Of a stretch of DNA of 58,795 nt, positions 51,348 to 58,795 are shown in pieces. This DNA comes from Pseudomonadota bacterium (lineage in GTDB: Bacteria > Pseudomonadota > Gammaproteobacteria > Burkholderiales > Burkholderiaceae_B). The translations under genes were made by a program, and so were the position numbers. The first letter of the stretch is position 1; every line of letters begins with the position of its first letter. Below the pieces are notes generated by a model that was not told the origin of the DNA, ran no database searches, and was given only the letters and a program-made list of their open reading frames with translations. The stretch spans positions 1 to 58,795 of the forward strand of contig JAEXOO010000023.1 in NCBI GenBank assembly GCA_023439305.1, written 5' to 3'.

Positions 51348-51674
51348 TCAGTCCGTAAACGTGATGCTGCTTTCCTTACACACATTGAAGTTTTCCTGGA
51401 TGGCCTTGCTGCCGTCCTGGTAGTCGGCGCGCAGATCGAAGCGACAGGCGCCCGTGCCATCGTCGATATCCACATCCAGGCTGTCGCCCGACGCCAGCAC
51501 GTCAGCGCCCAGGATATCTTCTTCCCAGCTGCTGCTACCGGTATTGGATGCATAGAAGGCGACCATGACGTCCTTGCTTTTATTGTACACAGTGACCGTA
51601 CGCACACTGGCCATGCTGGGAGCCACCAGGGCCAGGCCGAGAACAGCGCCCACCATTGCTTTCAAATAGTTCAT
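51348..51674 (-). CDS. small secreted protein of unknown function
   Basis: From ATG 51674 the product has 108 residues: a Sec signal peptide (MVGAVLGLALVAPSMA cleavage region) and a mature part of about 85 residues. The pattern is beta-rich (VRTVTVYNKSKDVMVAFYAS, DVLASGDSLDVDIDD, CRFDLRADYQDG) and has two cysteines that could form a disulfide. Similar small secreted proteins with a VxNxS start and a DLRAxYxDG segment are common in beta- and gamma-proteobacteria, without known function. GGAG lies 9 bases before the ATG. It is convergent with the autotransporter gene. Confidence 0.75.
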   Translation of the reverse strand: MNYLKAMVGAVLGLALVAPSMASVRTVTVYNKSKDVMVAFYASNTGSSSWEEDILGADVLASGDSLDVDIDDGTGACRFDLRADYQDGSKAIQENFNVCKESSITFTD

Positions 51675-52035
51675 TCGGAATATCTCCAAGAGTTATGGTT
51701 CAAACGCGTTGCTCCCTGGCCTTGAGACGCCTGGTTCACAACGGTCGCTCATCGTATCCAGAAGATTCCTGGCCCTCCGTTTAGCGCCGCTCTATTTGAT
51801 TCGAAACGGCGCCAGGAAGACAGAACACGCTGCCAAGGGCGCTGCCAAACCACGAAAAAAAAGAAGAAAACAGATTGAAAACAACAGCTTGAAAATACAA
51901 AAACCGTTTAATCAGAAAATAGAGTCTCAACAGGCGCCCATATACCGGCCGCTTCGCCCGCTTCTCTATGAAAAAAGCCCATCTTGATCAAGATGGGCCT
52001 CGGGTTGATCACAGCAGGGAACTGCGATCGCCGAC
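51675..52035. other. gap upstream of the small secreted-protein gene
   Basis: 361 bp without a convincing gene. The left part should hold the promoter of the secreted-protein gene; 51845-51935 is strikingly A-rich. The only clear element is the glcDEF terminator at the right end. Confidence 0.55.
51971..51998 (-). terminator. terminator of glcDEF
   Basis: A perfect 22-bp palindrome (51977-51998, arm GCCCATCTTGA) is followed on the minus strand by six T. It lies 38 bp past the glcF stop codon. Confidence 0.9.
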
Positions 52036-53268
52036 TCAGTCCGCCTGGCTTTGGAGGTAGTCATCCACGAGTTCAATCCAATGTCGAACTGGCGTGCGGC
52101 CCGCGCTGTTCAAGTGATTGCCGCAGGCCATATTGGCGGTGACAATAAGATCAGGACGACTGCTTTCCAGCGCATCGAGCTTGCGATCCCGCAGGCGGCC
52201 GGCGATCTCGGGCTCAGTCAGGGAGTAAGTCCCTGCCGAACCGCAACACAGATGGCTGTCCGGCACAGCGCCCAATTCGAACCCCAGTCGCGTCAATACC
52301 GATTCCACCCGTCCCCCCAGCTTCTGGGCGTGCTGCAAGGTGCAGGGGCAATGGAAAGCCAGCCGTGGCCGCGCCTGCTGATTCAGACAGTCCTCCAAAG
52401 GCTGCTGCTCCAGGACCTCGACCAGATCCAGGGCCAGTTCGCTCACCCGCCGCGCACGTTCGGCATAAACTGGGTCGTTCCTGAACAGATCGGCGTATTC
52501 CTTGACGAATGCCCCGCAGCCGCTGGACGTCTGCACGATGGCCAGCGCGCCCTGTTCGATCTGCGGCCACCAGGCATCGATATTGCGCCGCGCCTGCTCC
52601 AGACCTTGCTTCTGTGCTCCCAGGTGATAGGACGAAGCGCCGCAACAGCCCGCCTGGGCGATGGGCGTGACGCTGATGCCCAGCCTGTCCAGCACGCGGG
52701 CCGTAGCGGCATTGATGCCCGGTGCCATGGCCGGCTGTACGCACCCCTCCAGCATCAGCACCCGCTTGGGATGGCGGATGGAGGGTCGGTGAAGGTTACC
52801 GGTATCCTTCTGCGGAATTTTCCCTTTCAGGGAGTCGGGCAGCAAAGGACGCACGAGGCGTGCCGCACCCAGCAAGGCTTGCACTCGATCGGGCTCAGGC
52901 AGAATCTTGGTCAGCGCTACACGCATGGCGCGCGCTTTCAAGGGCCGTTGCACCCGAGGCTCCAGCGCCGAACGGCCGATATCCAACAAGGCATGGTACT
53001 TGACGCCCGACGGACAGGTCGTCTCACAATTGCGGCAGCTCAGACAGCGATCCAGATGGCGCTGCGTGAGCTCGGAAGTCGCCTCCCCTTCCAGAAACAT
53101 CTTGATCAGGTAGATCCGACCGCGCGGGCCGTCCAGCTCATTGCCCTGATCCAGGTATGTGGGACAGGTGGCATTGCAGAATCCGCAGTGCACGCAGGAG
53201 CGCAAAATGGACTGCGCCTCTTGCGCCCTTGGCAGCTCCCGTGCCCAGTCGGTCAAATGTGTTTGCAT
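52036..53268 (-). CDS. glcF: glycolate oxidase iron-sulfur subunit GlcF
   Basis: GlcF passes electrons from the flavin subunits of glycolate oxidase to the membrane chain. The 410-residue protein has two 4Fe-4S motifs near the N-terminus (CVHCGFCNATCP and CLSCRNCETTCP) and two Cys-rich CCG-type domains (GCCGASSYHLG and CCGSAGTYSL). It starts inside the last 16 bp of glcE, so translation is coupled. Length is the family norm. It is the last gene of the operon. Confidence 0.96.
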   Translation of the reverse strand: MQTHLTDWARELPRAQEAQSILRSCVHCGFCNATCPTYLDQGNELDGPRGRIYLIKMFLEGEATSELTQRHLDRCLSCRNCETTCPSGVKYHALLDIGRSALEPRVQRPLKARAMRVALTKILPEPDRVQALLGAARLVRPLLPDSLKGKIPQKDTGNLHRPSIRHPKRVLMLEGCVQPAMAPGINAATARVLDRLGISVTPIAQAGCCGASSYHLGAQKQGLEQARRNIDAWWPQIEQGALAIVQTSSGCGAFVKEYADLFRNDPVYAERARRVSELALDLVEVLEQQPLEDCLNQQARPRLAFHCPCTLQHAQKLGGRVESVLTRLGFELGAVPDSHLCCGSAGTYSLTEPEIAGRLRDRKLDALESSRPDLIVTANMACGNHLNSAGRTPVRHWIELVDDYLQSQAD

Positions 53269-54344
53269 GTGGACTCCGATGCGGATGCGGCAAACAGCCG
53301 GCCTGGATTAAAAATATGGGAAGGATCCAACTGATCCTTGAGCCGGCGGTGCCAGATAAGCAAAGGTTCAGGCAAGGCATCCCGGCCAGCCTGCGGGCCC
53401 GACCAGCAACGGGCATGCCCCTGGAGTTCCCGAGCCTGCTCATGGATGCGAGCCGGCTTGGCATCGGACTTCAACCAGATCTGCCCTCCACCCCAGTCCA
53501 CCAGCGTATCGCCCGGCCAGCCTTGAGCCGGAGCATCGACCGGCAGGGCAATACGCCACAAGGGGCCCGGCTGCCGGAAGAACCCCAATCCATGCTCGCG
53601 CAGCTCATCCCAGTACGCTGCTTCCAGCGCTTCTCCGCCCAGTTCCTCGCGCGCCAAACGCACCGAGCTCTCCCCTCCCTCCAGGCGTACATGCAGCCGG
53701 CCATCTTGCCAGCTCATGCCGCTGACGGGGCGGCTATCGTCGCGCCATCGTCGCCACAGCCCCGCCATATCGGCCTGCTTGGCCTCCAGAACCAGGCTAT
53801 GCGTGCTGCGAGGGCGCGGCAACACCTTGAACGACACTTCGGTGATCATGCCCAGACTGCCCTGCGCCCCGACCATCAAACGGGAAACATCGTAGCCGGC
53901 TACATTTTTCATAACCTGTCCACCAAACCGCAGATGCGAGCCCAGCCCGCTGATTACACGACATCCCAGCACATAGTCCCGCAAGGAACCTGCCCAGGGG
54001 CGACGGGGCCCCGACAGGCCGCAAGCCATCGCTCCTCCTACCGTCGCCTGTCCACTGAACTGCGGCGGCTCGAACGGCAGCCATTGCCCTTGCTCCCGCA
54101 GCACTGCGTCCAGATCCGCCAGAGACGTACCAGCACGCACGGTCACGACCAGCTCGGCGGGATCATAATCCACAACCCCTTGATGCCCGGACAGACTGAT
54201 GTCCTGCCCTTGTACCTGGGCGCCCATAAAATCCTTGCTGCCCCCGCCCCGTATGCGCAGCGGTGTTTTGGCCGCCAAAGCGACACGCACCTGATCGAGC
54301 AACAGCTCGCTGCAGTCCTGACTCTTCATGTCGGATGAGCTCAT
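53253..54344 (-). CDS. glcE: glycolate oxidase FAD-binding subunit GlcE
   Basis: GlcE is the smaller flavin-type subunit of the GlcDEF complex that oxidises glycolate to glyoxylate. The 363-residue protein has an FAD-binding PCMH domain (PLRIRGGGSKDFMG, VTVRAGTSLADLD, VGGAMACGLSGPRR, NVAGYDVSRLMVGAQGSLGMI). The start codon overlaps the glcD stop by one base (TGATG), with GGAG about 8 bases upstream. It lies between glcD and glcF, as in E. coli. Confidence 0.96.
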   Translation of the reverse strand: MSSSDMKSQDCSELLLDQVRVALAAKTPLRIRGGGSKDFMGAQVQGQDISLSGHQGVVDYDPAELVVTVRAGTSLADLDAVLREQGQWLPFEPPQFSGQATVGGAMACGLSGPRRPWAGSLRDYVLGCRVISGLGSHLRFGGQVMKNVAGYDVSRLMVGAQGSLGMITEVSFKVLPRPRSTHSLVLEAKQADMAGLWRRWRDDSRPVSGMSWQDGRLHVRLEGGESSVRLAREELGGEALEAAYWDELREHGLGFFRQPGPLWRIALPVDAPAQGWPGDTLVDWGGGQIWLKSDAKPARIHEQARELQGHARCWSGPQAGRDALPEPLLIWHRRLKDQLDPSHIFNPGRLFAASASESTCKHI

Positions 54345-55843
54345 CAGAAACGCTCCAATTCAGGAAAAGGCAATTCCCCATGATGAATATGCATGCCGCC
54401 GAATTCGGCGCAGCGATTCAAGGTCGGAATATTCTTGCCGGGATTGAGCAAGGTCTGCGGGTCGAACGCCGCTTTGACCGCGTGGAAGAACTGCAACTCG
54501 TCTTCGTTGAACTGCACGCACATCTGATTGATCTTCTCGCGCCCCACGCCGTGCTCGCCGGTAATGGTGCCGCCGACTGCCACGCACAGTTCCAGGATTT
54601 TTCCGCCCAGCGCCTCGGCGCGCTCCAGCTCGCCCGGCTCATTGGCATCAAACAGGATCAGAGGATGCATATTGCCGTCGCCGGCATGAAACACATTGGC
54701 CACGCGCAAGCCGTACTCCTCGGACAACTCAGCCGTCTTTTTGAGCACATGGGCCAGTTGGCGTCGCGGAATGGTGCCGTCCATGCAGTAATAATCGGGC
54801 GAGATGCGGCCTACGGCCGGAAACGCATTCTTGCGTCCCGCCCAAAAGCGCTGGCGTTCCAGTTCATCATGCGCCACTCGCACATCTTGAGCGCCTGAAT
54901 CGAACAAGACCTGCTCAACCCGCGCCACGTCATCCTGCACATCAGCCTGTGCTCCATCGATTTCGCACAGCAGGATAGCCTGGGCATCCACTGGATAGCC
55001 TGCTTTGATGAAGTCTTCGGCGGCCCGGATGGACATCTGATCCATCATTTCCAGACCGGCAGGCACAATACCTTGCCCGATAATGCGCGCCACCGCATCG
55101 GCTGCCTTTTCCACGTCGTCGAAGCTGGCCAGCAGCACCACCGTACAGGGAGGCCGCGCCAGCAAGCGCACCGTGATCTCGGTCACTATGCCCAACATGC
55201 CCTCGGATCCCGTGAACAAGGCCATGAGATCGAAGCCAGGACTGTCCAGGGCCTCGGACCCAAGAATCAGCCGTTCTCCTGTCACGGTGATCACTTCCAG
55301 ACGCATGATGTTATGCACCGTCAGGCCGTATTTCAGGCAATGCACCCCACCGGCGTTCTCGGCTACATTGCCGCCGATCGAGCAAGCGATCTGCGATGAG
55401 GGATCGGGCGCATAGTACAGCCCATAAGGCTGGGCCGCCTGGGAAATGGCAATATTGCGCACCCCCGGCTGCACCCGGGCGATGCCGGCCTGTGGATCCA
55501 GATCCAGAATGCGGTTCAAGCGCGCCATCACCAGCAAAATGCCCTGTTCCAGCGGCAAGGCGCCGCCCGACAAACCCGTCCCCGCACCGCGGGCCACCAC
55601 CGGCACGCCCATCTCGTTCGCCAGCCGCATCACAGCCTGAATTTGAGCGGCATCGCGCGGCAGCACCACGAGCAAGGGGCGAGCACGATACGCGCTCAAG
55701 CCATCGCATTCATAGGGGCGAAGCTGCTCATCGGTATGCAGCACTTCCAGCTCGGGGATGTCGTCGCGCATGCGGCTGAGCAATGCCACCCTGTCGATGC
55801 GCGGCAGCACGCCATCCAGTTGTTCATCGTAACGCAGGCTCAT
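54344..55843 (-). CDS. glcD: glycolate oxidase catalytic FAD subunit GlcD
   Basis: GlcD is the catalytic flavoprotein of glycolate oxidase. The 499-residue product contains the FAD-binding region (PVVARGAGTGLSGGALP, IGGNVAENAGGVHCLKYG, TGSEGMLGIVTEI) and the C-terminal oxidase domain with the HAGDGNMHPLI and GTITGEHGVG motifs. ATG 55843 is fixed by AGGAGG 4 bases upstream; the frame opens at a TTG at 55858. It is first in glcDEF and is divergent from the FadR-family regulator gene. Confidence 0.97.
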   Translation of the reverse strand: MSLRYDEQLDGVLPRIDRVALLSRMRDDIPELEVLHTDEQLRPYECDGLSAYRARPLLVVLPRDAAQIQAVMRLANEMGVPVVARGAGTGLSGGALPLEQGILLVMARLNRILDLDPQAGIARVQPGVRNIAISQAAQPYGLYYAPDPSSQIACSIGGNVAENAGGVHCLKYGLTVHNIMRLEVITVTGERLILGSEALDSPGFDLMALFTGSEGMLGIVTEITVRLLARPPCTVVLLASFDDVEKAADAVARIIGQGIVPAGLEMMDQMSIRAAEDFIKAGYPVDAQAILLCEIDGAQADVQDDVARVEQVLFDSGAQDVRVAHDELERQRFWAGRKNAFPAVGRISPDYYCMDGTIPRRQLAHVLKKTAELSEEYGLRVANVFHAGDGNMHPLILFDANEPGELERAEALGGKILELCVAVGGTITGEHGVGREKINQMCVQFNEDELQFFHAVKAAFDPQTLLNPGKNIPTLNRCAEFGGMHIHHGELPFPELERF

Positions 55844-55959
55844 GTCGCCTCCTGTCAATAAAGTCTCCCAAGGGCCGCTTCCTGCTTTTGTCTCGCTACG
55901 CTAGCCCTACCAAGCGCATGGTCAATGATGCGAACCGGCTTGTCCAGCGCAGCCCCAAG

Positions 55960-55970
55960 AGGTCAGACCA
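55960..55970. promoter_or_regulatory. GlcC-type operator, glcD side
   Basis: AGGTCAGACCA contains the 9-bp palindrome GGTCAGACC centred on 55965, about 120 bp upstream of the glcD start. It matches the TGGTnnGACCA pattern of PdhR/GlcC/LldR regulators and forms a 12-bp inverted match with the site at 56065. Confidence 0.7.
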
Positions 55971-56064
55971 GTTTTTACCCTAGGTGATTTTATATTCTTA
56001 TTTTTTATACTTTAAATCAATATCTTGAAGAGATAAAAAGGTATGATTGAAACCACCCCCCTAC

Positions 56065-56075
56065 TGGTCTGACCA
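56065..56075. promoter_or_regulatory. GlcC-type operator, regulator side
   Basis: TGGTCTGACCA is an 11-bp palindrome centred on 56070 and ending 2 bp before the regulator's start codon, so bound protein would block its own expression. Its centre is exactly 105 bp from that of the other site. Confidence 0.7.
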
Positions 56076-56077
56076 CC

Positions 56078-56842
56078 ATGAACTTCTACACTGAAGCCCG
56101 TACCGAACCGACTGCCGACATGGTCGCACGCCGGATCCAGACCCTCATCATGGACAGTGTGCTCAAGCCCGGACAGGCTCTGCCTTCTGAACGGCAACTG
56201 ACTCAACGCCTGGCAGTGTCGCGCTCGGCGCTGCGCGAAGGTCTGCAGCTGTTGCGCGCTCGTGGACTGATCGAAACCCGGCACGGCAAAGGCTCTTATG
56301 TCGCCAACCTGGTGCAATCGGCCGCCAGCCTGCCGCTGGAGCATCTGCTGCTGCATCAAGAGCGAACCTTGTATGACCTGCTGGAAGTGCGCGAGCTGCT
56401 GGAAAGCGAAGCGGCCCGGCTGGCCGCAGCACGCGGCACCGAGGCCGACCACATCCTCATCCGGCGGCGCTTTCAGGAACTGGAAGACCTTCACGCCCGG
56501 GACAGCGCACCCGAAAACATCGCGCGCGCCGACCACGCCTTTCATCTGGCGATCTGCGAAGCCTCCCACAACCCCGTACTGGTCCACATGATCAGCCTGT
56601 TCAATGAGCTGATGCTGTCCACCGTACGGGTTTCCGTACAGCATCTGTACCCGAACCAGACCTCAAAACGCCAACTGGACCGACAGCATGCCCGCTTGTG
56701 CGCTGCCGTGACACAAGGCCAGCCCGATCAAGCACGCCGCGCCGCGCGTGAACACATCGAGGGCATACGCAAGCAGTTGCGTGAAGTGGAGGCCAGGCAG
56801 GAGCGACTGGAACATGCGCGCTTGCGCCTGAATGGTCTATAG
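56078..56842 (+). CDS. FadR-family (FCD) regulator, probably GlcC-like
   Basis: GntR/FadR-type transcription factor likely controlling glcDEF. The 254-residue protein has an N-terminal winged helix (VLKPGQALPSERQLTQRLAVSRSALREGLQLLRARGLIE) and a C-terminal all-helical FCD ligand domain with His/Asp metal-site residues (RADHAFHLAICEASHNPVL). It is divergent from glcD, as glcC is in E. coli. Glycolate is the expected effector by position; PdhR- or LldR-like ligands (pyruvate, lactate) cannot be excluded from sequence. Confidence 0.9.
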   Translation: MNFYTEARTEPTADMVARRIQTLIMDSVLKPGQALPSERQLTQRLAVSRSALREGLQLLRARGLIETRHGKGSYVANLVQSAASLPLEHLLLHQERTLYDLLEVRELLESEAARLAAARGTEADHILIRRRFQELEDLHARDSAPENIARADHAFHLAICEASHNPVLVHMISLFNELMLSTVRVSVQHLYPNQTSKRQLDRQHARLCAAVTQGQPDQARRAAREHIEGIRKQLREVEARQERLEHARLRLNGL

Positions 56843-56923
56843 GCTGTCAGGCACAGAACGTGAAAATCGGCTGGGCTATCCTCCGCTTCCCTCTCCCCCG
56901 CGACAGCCTGGTCTGCAGGACAG

Positions 56924-58504
56924 TCAAGCGGCCAGCATGCTCGCCAGCATGAATCCCGAGCCGGCGCCCGTGCCGGCGCCCGGCCATGTCGCCGCGCCGC
57001 ACAAATACAAGCCCTTGATCGGCGTGCTGTACCGGGAGTAGCCGGCCACCGGCCGGAAAAAGAAGTTCTGATCCAGATGATGGCTGCCAGACAGATTGTC
57101 ACCGCCGATCAGGCTGGGGTTGAACTGCTCTAGATCCTGGGGAGACATCACATGACTGGCCAGGATCTTGCCGCGCAGGCCGGGCGCATAGCCCTCCAAT
57201 ACGTCCAGAACGCGTTCGGCATAGTCCTGCTTGATCTGAGACCAGTCGCCTGCAGGAATGCAGCCCAGCGCATCGCCGCGCACCTGCGCCGGCAGAACGC
57301 GCACCTGCACCCACAGCACATGTTTGCCATCGGGCGCACGCTGAGGATCCAGGGCTGTAGGCTGTCCTACGACCAGAACAGGCTCAGCAGGCAGCAGACC
57401 GGCAGCGGCTTGCGCATAGACCTGGCTCATCATGGCCAGATCGGGCGCCAGATGCACGTAGGAAAAGCCTTGCAACGGTGCTCCCGCCGTCCAGTCCGGC
57501 AGGCTGTCCAGAGCCAGGTGCACCATCATAGTGCCCAGTCCAGGGCGAAACTCATCCACTTTCTTCTGATACGTAGCCGGCACCGAATGGACGTCCACCA
57601 GGCGCCCGAACACCAGTTGGGGATTCAAATTGGCAATGACAGCCTTGCGAGCGTTCAAACGCCGGCCATCGGCCAGGACGACGGCGCTGGCTCGACCATT
57701 CTCTTGCTCGATCTTGCACACCGGCGCATCCAACAGCAGCTCTCCGCCCAGCTCATGCAGCAAACCTGTCATGGCTTTGATGATGGTGTCCGCTCCACCT
57801 TTGCCTATCACCATGCCAAACGCTTGGTTGGCCATGGACTCCAGATAAGGAAACAAGGCTCCTCCGGCCGTGTCGGGCGTAAAGTCCACATGCAAGCCCC
57901 ACGCCGCCATCATCGCCTTCAATGAGTCGCTTTCAAAATGACGGTCCAGAAAGTCTCGCGGCGTCGCCAAGAGCAACTGCATCAATTCAGCGACACCCTC
58001 TTTGCCCAGCTCCCGCCAGCTTCGCCAAGCACTCTTGACCAGCCCCCAAGAGGGCATGGGATTACCTAATACGCCAAAAAGATGCGGCGCCTTGCGCTGA
58101 AAGTCATCCAGCATGACTTGCCAGGCCTGCGCGTCCTCTTCGGAGACGGCGCGAATCCGAGCCAAGGTGGCTTGCAGATCGGTGCTTACGCCTAGCCAGG
58201 TCTGATCCCGGAATATGCTGGCAAAACAATGCTGGGCCGGCGCAAACTCCAAGCCATGCCGCGCCAGCGCATCTTTGTGCCTGGCATGAAACGCCGAGCC
58301 CGCGAACGACGACAGGTTCATGGCGCATACATCGTGCCGGAATCCCGGCAGCGTCAGCTCTTGGGTGCTGACCGCACCGCCCGCCGAGCTTTTGGCCTCT
58401 ATGACTTGTACTTTCCAGCCGCGGCTGGCCAATTCGACGGCGGCCGCCAGCCCATTGTGCCCCGCCCCGATCACGATCGCATCCACTACACCTTCTGCTG
58501 CCAT
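56924..58504 (-). CDS. phytoene-desaturase-like FAD oxidoreductase
   Basis: Flavoprotein of the NAD(P)/FAD amine-oxidase-like superfamily, near the CrtI/CrtN and retinol-saturase-like group. The 526-residue protein begins with the dinucleotide motif VDAIVIGAGHNGLAAAVELASRG and FEA-type end (VIEAKSSAGGAV). The GGADTIIKAM segment and a C-terminal FAD contact (LYLCGAATWPGAGTGAGSGFM) follow. ATG 58504 is fixed by AAGGAG 6 bases upstream; the frame opens at 58654 but would overlap the rRNA terminator region. No carotenoid genes are nearby, so the substrate is unknown. Confidence 0.85.
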   Translation of the reverse strand: MAAEGVVDAIVIGAGHNGLAAAVELASRGWKVQVIEAKSSAGGAVSTQELTLPGFRHDVCAMNLSSFAGSAFHARHKDALARHGLEFAPAQHCFASIFRDQTWLGVSTDLQATLARIRAVSEEDAQAWQVMLDDFQRKAPHLFGVLGNPMPSWGLVKSAWRSWRELGKEGVAELMQLLLATPRDFLDRHFESDSLKAMMAAWGLHVDFTPDTAGGALFPYLESMANQAFGMVIGKGGADTIIKAMTGLLHELGGELLLDAPVCKIEQENGRASAVVLADGRRLNARKAVIANLNPQLVFGRLVDVHSVPATYQKKVDEFRPGLGTMMVHLALDSLPDWTAGAPLQGFSYVHLAPDLAMMSQVYAQAAAGLLPAEPVLVVGQPTALDPQRAPDGKHVLWVQVRVLPAQVRGDALGCIPAGDWSQIKQDYAERVLDVLEGYAPGLRGKILASHVMSPQDLEQFNPSLIGGDNLSGSHHLDQNFFFRPVAGYSRYSTPIKGLYLCGAATWPGAGTGAGSGFMLASMLAA

Positions 58505-58674
58505 CGCCAACTCCTTTAGCTCTAAACTATTTATTGCGTATTCTACGCGCAGGATAGAAAAAAGAAGAAGGGAAAAGTGGATGTCCAAGCCGCACAAGAA
58601 GAAGACTGGCTGGACTGGGCAGCGGGGCATGGGCGGCGCCCGGAGGGGGCGCACACAAAGCGTTCGCGCAAAAG

Positions 58675-58710
58675 CAAAACCCCCGCAAGGGTGAGCTTGC
58701 GGGGGTTTTG
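58675..58710 (-). terminator. rRNA operon terminator
   Basis: Arms 58675-58689 and 58696-58710 form a 15-bp perfect stem (core CCCCCGCAAG) with a 6-base loop, 9 bp beyond the 5S rRNA end on the minus strand. Short T runs follow. Confidence 0.85.
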
Positions 58711-58719
58711 GCGGATAAG

Positions 58720-58795
58720 AGCTTGACGATGACCTACTTTCACAGACGTCCGTCCACTATCATCGGCGCGAAGGCGTTTCACAATCCTGTTCGGG
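58720..58795 (-). rRNA. rrf: 5S ribosomal RNA, 3' part, cut by window edge
   Basis: The minus strand reads CCCGAACAGGATTGTGAAAC, then CGCGCCGATGATAGTG, and ends GTGAAAGTAGGTCATCGTCA, the conserved 3' two thirds of beta-proteobacterial 5S rRNA. About 76 bases are present; the 5' part and the rest of the rRNA operon lie beyond the right edge. The exact 3' end is good to a few bases. Confidence 0.93.

Overview
The window is a high-GC stretch from a motile, flagellated beta-proteobacterium, most likely Alcaligenaceae (Alcaligenes/Bordetella/Achromobacter/Kerstersia relatives). The grounds are FlhDC-type flagellar control combined with FlhF, a che locus in the order motAB-cheAW-mcp-cheRBYZ, beta-proteobacterial 5S rRNA sequence at the right edge, and a porin and patatin/DUF3734 protein of the kind common in that family. 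It looks like a whole assembly contig: it opens with 73 consecutive C (probably artefactual) and stops inside a 5S rRNA gene, a normal break point at a multi-copy rRNA operon.

Layout. (a) 0.2-18.3 kb: flagellum and chemotaxis. flgA-flgM-flgN run rightward. Everything else runs leftward: flhDC, motAB, cheA, cheW, one receptor gene, cheR, cheB, cheY, cheZ, a terminator, then flhB-flhA-flhF. A long AT-rich region with two kinds of palindrome precedes flhD. (b) 18.7-23.3 kb: an NlpC/P60 lipoprotein, divergent glpD and glpK, a TM2-domain membrane protein and a ribbon-helix-helix protein. (c) 23.3-32.9 kb: a sulfur and metal block. It holds a SulP anion transporter, a Zn/Cd/Pb P-type ATPase with a divergent CadR-type MerR regulator, a BigR-like persulfide sensor with a YeeE/YedE pair on one side and a metallo-hydrolase on the other, a SirB2 protein, and a YeiH-type exporter with a divergent LysR gene. 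(d) 33.0-40.1 kb: a patatin, an EamA exporter and a MarR-controlled NodT-EmrA-EmrB tripartite pump. (e) 40.2-48.1 kb: two identical tRNA-Asn genes bracketing a porin gene, a Na/phosphate cotransporter facing a Tat-exported PhoX phosphatase with a Pho box, an AI-2E-family permease, a MAPEG protein and tRNA-Thr. (f) 48.2-58.8 kb: a subtilisin-like autotransporter, a small secreted protein, glycolate oxidase glcDEF with a divergent FadR-family regulator, an FAD oxidoreductase and the end of an rRNA operon.

How the genes work together. FlhDC should start the flagellar cascade, FlgM and FlgN serve its late stage, and the che genes steer the MotAB motor. The BigR/hydrolase/YeeE and YeiH/LysR pairs could form a continuous path from sulfide or persulfide to sulfite export. 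NptA and PhoX form a phosphate-scavenging pair. GlcDEF oxidises glycolate under its neighbouring regulator.

No defence system, CRISPR array, insertion sequence or prophage was recognised. The most informative new observations are regulatory: three related MarR-type palindromes (one about 400 bp upstream of the porin), a three-repeat Pho box at phoX, two glycolate-regulator sites exactly 105 bp apart, the flhDC control region, and palindromes lying on the sulP promoter. All functional statements come from reading the sequence; no database search was run.
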